From Ooceraea biroi (taxonomy: Eukaryota > Arthropoda > Insecta > Hymenoptera > Formicidae), in NCBI RefSeq assembly GCF_003672135.1, contig NC_039506.1, forward strand, positions 8,866,001-8,930,000: 64,000 nucleotides of DNA. The letters are read 5' to 3'. A program made the translations under genes and the position numbers. The notes beneath the pieces are model-generated. The model had not been told where the DNA came from and did no database searches. It saw only the letters and a list, made by a program, of their open reading frames with translations. Every line of letters begins with the position of its first letter. The stretch's first letter is position 1. This document shows positions 1 to 11,715 of the stretch, piece after piece.

Positions 1-3000
1 GATCGACCGTCGATCTTGATCCGTACCGTTCGTTTTCGATGAACCCGGTGGGTTTCGCGGTGGCGACGCGGGCATTCGCGTTGAGCAAGCTCGCGTCCAG
101 CTTTGCGCCGCGTGAAACCGTTCTTGCTTTCACGCGTGCGATTTGCTGCCATGATTCTTCCGTTCATGCGCTGCGAGTATTTCGCTCGTGCGCGTGATCG
201 GGGCCAGCTGTGTAACACCCGTGTGTGTACACGCAGTCGCTTGTTGCAACAAATGTCATGCCTCGCGATAACCGCGAGGCACGAAAATGCATTAGGCCGC
301 TGTTCCACTTTTCTGCTGCATCGTTTTTCGCTAACGCATACGATTCGCGCGTTCTAGGTGATCAGTTCATGTCAAATCCGAAACACAACTGACAGAAGCA
401 ATAAAAGCTCTGGAGTAATACAAAAATTTCGAATAAATCTCAAACAAAACATTGAACATACCGGGTCAAAAATAATCACGATATCAATAGGAGATATCTT
501 AAAATTTGATAATAAAATAAGGTGAAAATGTACTACTTAAATGCAAATGCAAATATCAAACAATAAACAAGAAAAGAGGTCATTGTTTCCAGGGCCAGCA
601 TTGTCGGCTGGCCCTGGACAATATCCAAATATTGAAAGAAGTTTCAGAAAATTGACCTTCGATTTCGTTTCATTATTGCACGAGCATCCCTCTGCAGAAA
701 TTCTTCCTGTGATAGCGTCATTAACCACGTGAAACAAATCTATTTCCTACGTATGCAAGATTATATATTCAGCCACTCGATCGTTATCAATGTGCTGGAA
801 AAGCAGGTAAGAGAATTTTCTATTCCTGGATACTGGCTACGTATTTATAGTACATTCCGGCTCTCTCGGCTATTTATAGATCGGCGATTCGTGCTGCTTC
901 CTTTTGCCAGCAGCACCGGTAGGCGGATAAGAAAGCTGGTATAGGTCACCACGGAAGACTCGGTCGGAAAAAGGGAGCACTTTGCGTGCTCGCTGCATCT
1001 AAAGGAGCAAAACGACAGCAATGAAACGTCGCAGACAAGTTTGTGCTGGTTGCTCCGGTGTATAATTAGTATAGTTACGAATTATCTTTTATCACGGCTG
1101 GCGTCTGTCGAATCGAGGCTTCCAGGCTTCCAAATCGAATTAATCTGACGCGACAATCGGGGAAACCAATCAAAATCAGCGCTTTTGTGACATCACCTGA
1201 GATTCCGAAAATCATGGGGAGACATGTGAGCGACGGACATTCCTTTCTCCGCAAATTACAGCTAATCACGATTCCCGGCCGAGAGGCAAGACTCGAGAGT
1301 ATCGGAGAGTATCCGTTCTCGTTTGCACGCTATCACGAAAGATTTTCTATTTCTGGACGTCCTGATGTATTTATAGACCGGCCGCGTGCTGTCGTCTTTC
1401 CTTTAACTGCTGCATGTTGCGGCGTAACGCGCATAGGAAAGCGAGATCTTACGTGAAAGCCGTTAATGCCGTTTCCACCGACGCGCATGGGGAGAAACCG
1501 AGACCAAGAAGCGTCCACCGATGCAAAGGTCGTGGAAATGCCATCAACTGAGCTTCGACAAGGACGCTGCAATAGGTGCCATTAAATGCATTTTTGCATA
1601 CTGCGAATTCACAGTGCCGCACCGACATCGAAGCGTGTAATAAACTGTATCACTTAAACCAAGACTGAGGAAAGTACATTAATAGATGGAAAATTCTAAT
1701 TCGCGATCTCGATACACGTTTCTCTGTCATTCATATCGTGGCGGTAGTTAATGTCATGTGAATGACTCCAGAGCGCAATTAACACATCCGTTTTATAGTT
1801 TCTTCGGTTATTATCCAGATAAACAGCAGGAAGTTGCGCATAAGCAGAAAGGTGTAATGTCTCGTTATTTTAAAAACAACACAATTTTTATTCCTCTTTC
1901 CTTCTTTAATTTGTTATTTCGGCAAACACGATGCGGTAAGTTTGGATTTCACGTTTCACGATTATGTATAGGAAATGACTATTCACGTGGCGAACACTTG
2001 CAGTTTCTGCAATAATGTCGGACGATTTCTATTTCATCAAGAAATGCTGCTATTCCTTCTCCGTTCGTTCATCTATTGGAATTTTTGGGCAATCAGCCTA
2101 CACAAATACTTTCATCGGATTTCGACAATTTCGAGAGAAATCGCATGTTATTTTTACATTCTTCCACAAAAATTCCACGTTGTATAACATTTAATTTGAT
2201 ATGACTCTGAGTGGTGCTACTCTCAACAAGCATTGATGTCACCGAGATTTATGAGAACAATTATGTAACGACTTAGTGACGAGCAACTTTGAAATATTTT
2301 GGACTGATGGACTTAATAGCACTACACTATAATTAAGATAAAAAATTGGTTTGTACCGAAACTTGTTTCTACATTGCGTACATTTCTGGAATTTTACTGC
2401 GGCTGATTACTGTGACGCATCCTGTCATTTCGCACGAGATATTAGCAGCTTTTTCAAAACATCCAATCCAATATTATCGGTAGCGAGACATCCAGAAACG
2501 TATGTACAAGGAAAATAATTGAATTCCATGTTAGTGATTAATAGCTAATTATGATTGATAATTAGCGATGACGTCTGGCATCTATTGTCTTCTTGGCTTT
2601 ATGATGTATGATTATCCTGAGCGAACACGTATTTTAGCGAAACGTGACAAAGATCTATCGCCATTAATCAATATTCCTCATCGTGCTCTCGGAATTAAAT
2701 ATAACCAGCTGTGAGAGATGTCACAATTTATGTAGCGTCTTACACTCGTGTTGGATCATTCAGAGGGAACAACCTGAATGATGTCGCGACATGGCTCCAC
2801 TCCGACCACACGATACGTTTACGTATGCATATGAGATCCGATTAAACACGTGTCCGGCTAATACTGTCATGTCAAATCCCTCCGGTGTAAACGTTACCGT
2901 TGTTATTCATTATGTGGTAGATAAGCGGCACACATGCGAATGCGCGCGTACACAATTGTGGTAGTGCAATCATTTTCAGTGGCCGATATTCCAGGCACAG

Positions 3001-6000
3001 CGAACGTGCGCGGCGTTACGTTGAAAATCGGCGTATCGACGACCTTATTTCCTTAAAACGCGCGAGTAAGCGTTGACCGAGCACCATTTCTGCGCTAGCG
3101 GATTTTGCTTCAGCTATACTACTGCGATTCGAGCGGCGACGCTCTCTGAACAGTACCGATAATTTGGGACGCTTCCGGTTCTCTCGATTTTGCTAATCGC
3201 CGCGACTAAACATTTCAATGAGTTTCGTAAGACGCAATTGGTCAATCTGTCAATTGAGACTGCTGGATGATTTTCGATCGATACCGATCGATTGAAAGAC
3301 GTCAAATGTTTAATGGATATCCGGTCTCATTCCCGATATCGATCATTTGCCGAATTGTTACCGAAAAGTCTGTTTCTCTCTCTTTCTGTGTAACTAAGCT
3401 GTAAATTGAGAGCGCGCATCGAGTCAAAAGTTAAATATTGCACAACGAGCCGGCCGCAATAGCGCAATGTCTTCATTATACCGACAACATAGCTTATGGA
3501 CTAAGCGCGGTCTGATACCGTGGACCACTCTGTGCCGAAAATGCATTACGAAATGCCTGGTCCTCCGATACATTCTGATGTCCTTTGACAAATTCGTATC
3601 ACGAAACCTTCATGTTTTGCAATGATCGCGTAATCGCGCTGGTCGCAGCCAGTCGCAGGGTTCGGGTCCCAGTTTAAAAATACTATCACTATAATTTATG
3701 CAACTTGGCGAAAGTAAAAGTAGGTCTCCATATAATCCTGGCCGATTATAAACGACAAAAAATTTTCGAAGGCAGATAGACGGATGGGGACGAAAACCTG
3801 AGGTCTGACGTGTCTCGCCTCGACGAAAGACGAAACGTCGCGAGAGACAATTTCTGGCAAGACTGCACGCGCCCATTTGCCGGTCCTGTCTGTCAGCTGC
3901 CAGCGAGTTGACAGCTTTGGTGTTTAACGTCAAGCGGCAGACCGCAAGAGAACGTTAGTCGTAGTTGCGAGCAGCCTGGCGAGCGATAGATCGCAAGCAG
4001 CAGATCGAGAGAGACTCACTTGATCAGAATCCTCCAGAAGCAGCCAAAACTGGAGCCGTTCGGCACTTCGCTCGCGTACGATATAGTCATTTCCTGCTTG
4101 GCCGCGCGCGCGCACTCTCCTTCCTCGAGTTCCTGCTCTCTTCGTCCTCTTCCGTTTCGTCGCCTCTTCCTCTTCTGCGGGCGACCTGGTCCCTCGTACC
4201 TTCTCGTCGATGTTCCCGCTGGAGATTTCGCACACTCGCGCACATACGGCGCGCGGGCCGCCGATTTTGTAGTCCGATCGCTATCGATCTGTTCGTGGGG
4301 GGGCTCGGAGCGGGCACCGGGGAGATCGGGGTATTGGGATCTACCTGGTCGCTCGCAACGGGTTTACCATCAGGAAGCTCAAGTAACGCGCGAGTGAACG
4401 AAACCAGCTGACCGGACTGACTGTCTGCTGACTGAGCTCCACTGATGGCGAGACCAAGCCGGGAGAACGGAGCCCGGTCGTGCCACCTCCACCTGGGAGC
4501 CAGGGATGTGAACATCATATGCAGAACCCATCTTGTCGCACCTGTCCGCAACAAGTGGTTTTAAGTAGAGCTAAGCTCGAACTAAGCAGCGCAATATGGA
4601 CAACGATGTTTCTTTAAAACGTATCTTCGCGCTCTTGAGAAATACTGTCTTGAGCAGCTAATAAGATAATCGTTAGGAGAGGAATCTTGCGCAAACCTTG
4701 CATTTGTGTTAATCACCTGCAGAAACGTCGAGCGCAGGTAACTGGTTCATGATCATGCTCCTTGATCTCTTTGATCAAACGTATTACTCTCGTAAATATC
4801 TACCTTTCTAATTTTTCTAATAAGATAGATACATGCATGATTGTAAACTGACTGTAGTAATGCTCGGGAAGAGGGATAAAAAGAGTTTCTCTTATTAAAA
4901 GGAACAAACGAAACATTAAATACACAAAATCAATGCATCATTAATTGCAAGAATCTATTGATCGAGAAATGAAGACGAAGGCCAATTTCACGTCGAATTA
5001 AATACCACTTTGATGCGTGCCTCAGGTGACTTTAATAGCTGAAACGTCAGACGGCAATTTCATCTGCATGCTTCTCGTATTCCAGGAATTCATTATTCGC
5101 CGAGAGACTTGACCATCGGATCAGATGTTAGCTTCAAAGTCACCTGAGATCAACCCCAGGTCACGTAGCTGTCTGGAGTCTATTGGGAATTTATGTAAGC
5201 TCTGTCGTAAGCACTTGTGACATATGGTTTACGCAGAATTCCTCTTTCAAAATCAATGACACGCCTGGCCTTTCAAGTGGATCCACGCCGAGTAAAAGGG
5301 GAACGTTCAAAGTGTCGCTCGCCGATATCGATATCGCTCAGGGTTTTCATTACTTCTTCATGCCGAATCCTCGTCATCAACCTCTTGTGTCGTCACCGAT
5401 CGGTATCATTAGCGTTAGCATTACGAAGCTCGTCCAGCAATAAATCAGGATGCGCGCGACCATGTCGTAATGCCATACTCCAATCCCCGCAGTGAATGGC
5501 TCGAACTCTGCTACGGCCCTGTTCTGATGCAGGTGGATACAGGTATCGCATAGGTATCGAGTACTTCGGCGCCATCTTGCGCACGGTTTTCACATCCTTC
5601 TCTCACCTTGCCATGGCCTAGCCTGCGGCGTGGCCACGGCCTTCTGGTACCATCCATTGGTCACCTTTCGCTCGATTGTACATCATTGGAATACATCGCA
5701 CTCTTACCATCTCACTTAGAGGTGTCAAAGTGAAGTCTGTACGTTTTCAGGAAATCCCGGGATTTCCGAAAAACGCGCTAACACGATTCATTTGACGAAA
5801 GTCTCTACTCGGAAGAGACTCGGAGTACAAATTGCACAAGCGACACGTTGCCTGCCCTAGATATCGTAAAACAGGTCGTTGACGTCATTAGTTCTTCGGC
5901 TCCGATTTCAGCTACTGTAGACCGCTGACCAGATGATATATCATTCCCATAGATTCCCATAGATTATTCCATGATTCCTATCACCGAATTCGAGGAGTCT

Positions 6001-6177
6001 TAATTCACAGAATCCATCATTTTTGATTTGCATAAATTAGCAACTGGAGCACTCGCGGTTGTCATGGCTCCTGCCGCGTGTATCGGAAGGATCTCAGTTC
6101 AGGAGTCTCGATCGCACGGTTCTGCGGTTTCGTGATCATGATAAAACGAAACGTTTCGAGACAAACCACATATATGA
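1..6177. other. Gene-poor left flank
   Basis: I see no gene I can support here. ORFs in this stretch are short, overlap on both strands and lack family motifs. It holds a strong short hairpin (583-620), a diverged repeat with three TATTTATAG words (813-915 and 1340-1420) and a GC-rich block at about 3900-4560, where long ORFs on both strands are Arg/Ser/Pro-rich shadows. The block could contain promoter or untranslated-exon sequence of an unseen gene, but nothing proves it. Confidence 0.5.
583..620. repeat. Perfect 11-bp inverted repeat (hairpin)
   Basis: CCAGGGCCAGC is followed after 7 bases by its exact reverse complement GCTGGCCCTGG. Outside this stem, ATTGT on the left pairs with ACAAT on the right across a 2-base bulge. 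The GC-rich stem stands out in an AT-rich local background. It is shorter than an ordinary pre-miRNA, so a protein-binding palindrome or a structured RNA element is as likely. No function is shown. Confidence 0.7.
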
Positions 6178-6183
6178 TTTATT
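6178..6183 (-). promoter_or_regulatory. Poly(A) signal of LDH gene A
   Basis: TTTATT on the plus strand is AATAAA on the minus strand. It lies about 70 bases past the stop codon of gene A, a normal distance for a short insect 3' UTR. Confidence 0.6.
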
Positions 6184-6250
6184 GTACTCGATACCACTTT
6201 TTACAAAAGATTAATTAAACTCGTTCGCGCTCTTTTCACCGCGTGGCCGC

Positions 6251-9007
6251 TCAAGGTTTGACATCCTTCTGCACGTTATACACGGCGCCCGCCGAAGCCT
6301 GGAACAACTTCTTCTCGTACTCAGTCATGTGCATTCGTATGATCTGCGTGATACCGTTTTCGCCAATTGCGCATGGCAGAGATAAGAACATCTCGTTGCA
6401 CACGTCATGGTGACCCTAAAAAGATGATTTTGTTAATGCAGAATATTATAATCTTAAAATCTTTTTTAATTATTTATTAATGATCTTTTTCACAAGTATT
6501 TGAATCACTTAAATTTTATTCGGACTTATTTTAATTTATCTTTACAAGATATACGGAAGTAAAATAAACTGATTAACTTGCAATGTTAATCAGTTTATTT
6601 ACTAGAAACAAAGTAGTCACGAAGCTTTCTTTATTACAAATAATATATTTCTGGAATGATAGCAATACGTGGTAGCACGTTAATATACATGTACCTGCAC
6701 TAGAGTCGAAACTGGTATAATCGCTTGCGTATTACGTAATATCGCCATTATGATATCGGCTGCGGAAAGTCCAATGGCCGTATTCGAGTATCCTTTTAAA
6801 CATCGTACCACTGGACCTCTAGACATAAAAGATGTTTGAGTGCCTCTCATGCAATATTATAGGAATGTTTCTTTAATTATGTCATCGTTCAGTTATATGT
6901 ATAATCGTTCCTCCATAAGATGACATTACACACATTTCACTAGAAAACTAGGAAACTAAACATTAGTTATTAAATGTTAAATAAAGATCCTTAATGTGAT
7001 ATTTTTTCCAAATATTTTCGAGAACTAAATCTTTAGCAAAAGGATACGATATAAAATTTTTTCAAGATATTTGAAATCTGTAGATTAATAATTGATATCG
7101 TCGTCGTTTACTAAGAACATTGCGATTTCTCTGCAATAGAAGTGAAATTAGTGGAGACTCACAGCTTCACGACTTCCTTCGCAATCTCGTACCATCTTTC
7201 GTCGTCCGTCTCCAAGCCGATATTCGGGATGATATCGCGGAACTGCACTCCTGCAACATTCACTCCGGACCAAAGCGGAACTAGGAAACGTCAAATGTTG
7301 CAGCAGGTTTAGTGCGTAACGCCACCTTTCTCTCTATGTCAAATGTCACAGATCGATCGATATAACTCACCCATACTGTCCCCGTGTTCACCGATGATGT
7401 ATCCTTGGACCGAGCTCGGCGCTATTCCTAGTCGATCAGCAATCAGGAAGCGGAATCTCGCGCTATCCAGATGCGTGCCACTACCGATTACCTGATGGAC
7501 CGGAAGTCCGCTTATTTTCCAGGTGATCCAAGACAAGATATCCACTACGCATAAGAACATCATTTACGTTGCATCCAATTTTCACCTTTTAATATTACCT
7601 AATAAGTTTAAAACGATACCGCTTGCTGTGAAGATTGAAGCAATTTTTCCTACACTTAATAAACACTATAATTTTACCTGGATTGCTGATGATGACGAAG
7701 ACGGCGTTCGGGCTGTAATTTACAAGTGGTGGTATTATGCTTCTGAGTATCTCCGCATTTCTTTGCACCAAATCAAGCCGAGTTTCACCCTTCACAGGTC
7801 GTACACCCGCGGTAATGACTACGACTTTCGAATTGTGTGATATGCAAAAATCTACACGGAAAATGTTTTTAGATACATTTAGGTATAATCGAAGAAAGAT
7901 AATGGTTGCAAATAAGATTACGAAAGCAGACAGAGCGTGCTTAGACATTTTTTTCTAAATACACAAAAATCGAGATTACAACCAATGTACGCAAGGCTAA
8001 TCGCATAATTTACGATCTGTATAATTAACATACATATTTAATAAATTTATTACCTGTATCGTACTCGATCTTTGGATCTCCTATAAATGTGGAACTATGA
8101 CTATAGTCCATCCCTTCACCTTCTAATTTCTTAGGAAAGGCATCTACCATTGCGATATGCGAAGTGATTCGCTGACATTAAATAAAATAATAGTGCAAGT
8201 CAATAAAATGTATCGCAAACAAATTAAATTTTAATATCTTAATTATGTATTTAATCTATTCTGTGTCTGACTGTATTATGTGACTGTATTATAATAACAT
8301 CGTGTAATAAGATGATGACACATTCCTTCCACAGCTGCATTCGCATAATACACGGACTTTCACTTCAATCCGAAACAAATAGCACGATCCAACGGCCTAG
8401 AGGCAAAATTCCAAGCGGAAAGAATATAAAGGATACAACATCGTGATACCTGAAAGAGAAGCGAATTGGCGATAGCGACGCCGACCATACCAGTACCGAC
8501 AATAGTGACTTTGTGGCAACAATCTCTGACTGGCTCCGATAACTTGCACAAGAGCTCTTCACGCAAGCACGGCGAACTAAAATTCAAATAATTTATTTCA
8601 ATATTCCGACGAGATGTTTCATCATAATTAATAAATACTTCTAAATCACTGTCTAAAGTTACCAGGAATTTAAACAGTTACATCAATTCCTCCGAGAAAT
8701 TGTTTCTAAATTATTCCAGACTCAAAATTCGTTGATATTTTGCTTTTAAAATTAGTCACATAAATACATAATTATAAAAAGGAGACGCTTACACGAAATT
8801 AACCGATCGCTGGAAATCCGAACCAGCAGTCGCAGCATCTTTTCCGAAGGCTTTGCCTTTATTAACTCCGAAGATTTTTGATAAAATCGTTGGCGGCAGG
8901 GCACGGGTATGTCGACTCCTAACAGAGTTCCTCATTGATGTCACGCGCACAAGATTCCTCAAACATCCTGATAGTGACGAGTTCGACAGCAGAGGTGATA
9001 GAACCAT
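6251..9007 (-). CDS. LDH-family gene A: L-2-hydroxyacid dehydrogenase with presequence-like N-terminus
   Basis: Eight coding exons on the minus strand: 8793-9007, 8450-8576, 8054-8171, 7678-7851, 7371-7544, 7163-7280, 6695-6818 and 6251-6415. All joins are GT-AG and keep frame, giving 404 residues. The catalytic core matches gene B without indels at an offset of 72: NAD motif GTGMVG (99-104), acidic Asp124, loop GVRPVKGETR with catalytic Arg178, Asn210, LDSARFR with Asp238 and Arg241, and GEHGDS with His265. The residue that selects pyruvate in LDH (Gln100 of gene B) is Pro172, and the 'GYTSW' segment reads GYSNT. The acid-base machinery is therefore present but the substrate may differ from pyruvate/lactate. 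The start at 9007 is the first in-frame ATG after a stop. The first 56 residues contain ten Arg/Lys and no Asp/Glu, as in a mitochondrial presequence. The next in-frame ATG is at 8935. Identification as LDH family is secure; substrate and location are inference. Confidence 0.9.
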
Positions 9008-9883
9008 TGCTCCTGCCACTCGTCGATTTTGTAAACGTCGCACGATCGTTTTCACCCGCGCCTGTCACATCGCATGGGATCGTTTTTTTTCTCGAGAGGA
9101 GAGAGTACCCTGATAATCGGCCGACATAACATGCTTGGCATGTCGCCATTATGCCGGTTCGCCAATTGTTAAACGCCTCCATGGTTACTTGATTAAACTT
9201 GCAAAATAATTCATTCATATAACTAGCGCTGTCAAAAAAAGTATTTGCAAAAATGTACAATTCAGTGACATGTATATAATATTTTATTTGTACATAATAT
9301 TTAAAATATTTTATTGCTTATATTGAATACATTAAAATTGATTCGGTACAATATTTTGGCTTGATGACACATGTGATATAAAATTGACACATTTATACAG
9401 ACATATAAACACTCGTAACATTCATAATAGGAACATTTATAGTTATACCATAAAATAAGTAACATTATTTAAATAAAGCATGCAGAAATGATGGATGCTT
9501 TCAGCGATATGATTCTTCCTGAAATGTTTAGAGATAATTTAATCCTTGATATCATAATAAGAAATTAAATAAAATCATATAAATAATTATAATATTGTAA
9601 GATAATATCGAAACAATCGCAGTGAGATATTTTCGATAGATAAAAATAAAAATTATAGCTGCGAGAAATAAATATAACATCAAGAAGTACTTCGGATTTT
9701 TTTTCTTTTCCACTGTAGAAATATATATTGTAAAACTATATATAAATTATATAGTTAGAAATATTTATAAAAATTATAAGTAGACTTTTATGTAATACTG
9801 CACTCTGAAAGATATAAGTACATATAACTCACACACGAAACAACACTGGCAACAAATGAATAAAATAAATAAGTAACGCGTCC
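9008..9883. other. Compact spacer between LDH genes B and A
   Basis: This 876-base AT-rich spacer must hold the 3' UTR of gene B and the promoter and 5' UTR of gene A, both on the minus strand. Two AATAAA signals for gene B lie at 9309-9314 and 9283-9288, leaving under 300 bases between the end of B and the start codon of A. I see no convincing TATA box for gene A. Confidence 0.5.
9283..9314 (-). promoter_or_regulatory. Two candidate poly(A) signals of LDH gene B
   Basis: TTTATT at 9309-9314 and 9283-9288 on the plus strand read AATAAA on the minus strand, 570-600 bases past the stop codon of gene B. They lie just upstream of gene A in transcription order. Either could end the gene B transcript. 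Confidence 0.4.
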
Positions 9884-11715
9884 CTAAAATTTGAGATCTT
9901 TTTGCACTTCGTGCATTATCGCTGATGATTTATACAACAGTGCGAGCTCATCGTCGGTTAACTTCTGTTGAATAATGTGCGTGACGCCATCTTCACCCAA
10001 CGAGCAAGGCAAAGATAAGAACACTTCTTCCTTGATCCCATGATGTCCCTAAAAATTAATTAAATTTTATTTTTCAACTCAGATCTTAATTAGATTTAAA
10101 AATAATATAATATTATTCTTTAATGCAAAAATTAATAAATAATTACTACAGTAATACAAATACTTAAATATATAATGTTATAATCAAATCGTGTAGATAT
10201 GTATAAGCAAACTTTTAAAAATTATTGCTGGAACCTTTAATTTTTATAAAGTAATTAAATATTATGCTGCTATTAAAAATACACAGAAATTAAATAAGTT
10301 ATAAAAAAACAAGAATAATATATTTAATCATTCTTTAAACACATAATTATTCTTTACGAGTACAAGAAAATGTAGTTTTTATAATGTATATTGATTATTG
10401 TAAAATATAAGTTATTATAAATTAATATAATAGAAATCTACGTTGTCGACTTACAGTAACCAGCGTTGAAACAGCGTGCACCTGATTGGTATTTCTCAGT
10501 ATCGCTGACGCAAGGTGCGACACGCTGAGGCCGATAGCCCACGAAGTGTAGCCCTTGAGTTTGATCACCTCGTATGCACTTTGTACTACCTGCTCGTGCA
10601 ATTCGTTCCAACGCTCCTTATCTTTATTGGTACCCACGTCTTCGTACAGTTCGCGGAAACGCACTCCGGCAATATTAACTCCAGACCACACAGGCACTGT
10701 TGAACATAAGAGATAACATTCAAGCCTTGCTGAGACAGGGGAAATGTTTTTTCTTTTTTTTTTATACCACACTGCTCTCAATAGCTAATTTAATTAATTA
10801 TATTTTCTGTATCTCATTTATAAATATAATTTCTTTATAAAGAATTTAAAAAGATATATTTTATATATTTCATGTATCGTACCACACTGTCATATCTCCC
10901 ATTCGCCCCAATTATGAAAAATTTGCTTCTCTTCAAAAAAGAATGCTTTTACGTACCACTGGAATCTCCGTGTTCCCCGATAATCCAGCCATGGCAGGAT
11001 GTAGGTGCGATGTTGAGTCTCTGCGATAATAGGAAGCGGAAGCGGGCAGAATCCAAATTGGTACCGCTGCCGATGACTCTATTTCTCGGCAAACCGGAGA
11101 GTTTCCACGCCACGTACGTCAGAATGTCCACCGGGTTGGAGACAATCAGGAGAATCGTGTTCGGGCTATATTTAACTAACTGCGGAATGATGCCTTTGAA
11201 GATGTCAGTGTTACGCTGAACCAGATCTAGTCTGGTTTCATCTTCGCGTTGACGAGCGCCTGCCGTCACGATGCAGAGGCTCGAATTCGCGCTTGTGGCA
11301 TAATCCGTGCTGGCGCTGATCCGTGGATTTTTCAGAAATGCGCTGCCATGTTGCAGATCCAGCATCTCTCCCTTTAGTTTGTCCGTCATCACGTCAATTA
11401 GTACCAGGTCGCTTGAAATGTGCTGCAACAAAAATAATTTACTAATTAAAGTGCGTAATGCAGATCGCAATATATGTGATGCTTCAACGAATATATTCCC
11501 ACGCTGTATACTGTTGTTAAAAATAAGAATAATGCATTGCTGTATAATTGTTTAGTTTATGACATATATTTTAATTAATTTATACATACGCTCGACAGAA
11601 TGCTAAAGGCACAGGCCATTCCAACTTGACCGACACCGACCACTGTGATTTTGTTCCTGCCGACCGGCTCCGATTCCGTCAGAGTGGATAAAAGTTGATC
11701 CTTTAATGTTGCCAT
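9884..11715 (-). CDS. Ldh: L-lactate dehydrogenase, canonical cytosolic form (gene B)
   Basis: It interconverts pyruvate and L-lactate with NADH/NAD in the cytosol. There are four coding exons on the minus strand: 11590-11715, 10957-11422, 10455-10696 and 9884-10048. They join in frame by GT-AG introns into 332 residues, the standard LDH length, starting MATLKDQLL. Every key residue sits where vertebrate LDH has it: nucleotide motif G27-V-G29-Q-V-G32, Asp52 for the NAD ribose, specificity Gln100, loop Arg106, Asn138, Asp166 and Arg169 in LDSARFR, catalytic His193 in GEHGDS, and Thr248 in KGYTSW. The end reads VQKDLKF. A splice acceptor three bases before the ATG (exon from 11718) implies an untranslated first exon further upstream, not located. 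It has fewer introns than gene A or C, so introns were probably lost. By its residues it is the only fully canonical LDH in the array. Confidence 0.97.

Noticed and set aside
3965..4554. Long overlapping ORFs on both strands in a GC-rich block
   Set aside because: Arg-, Ser- and Pro-rich translations open on both strands at once, with no motif and no shared exon structure; typical of CpG-rich noncoding DNA.
6695..7280. Apparent seven-residue insertion (GPVVRCL) in gene A before KGY
   Set aside because: Counting residues shows genes A and B are exactly colinear from the catalytic His to KGY. The segment replaces, and is not added to, the AYEVIKL stretch.
9053..9055. Upstream GTG as start of gene A
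   Set aside because: It is not ATG and a TGA lies in frame shortly upstream; the first in-frame ATG is at 9007.
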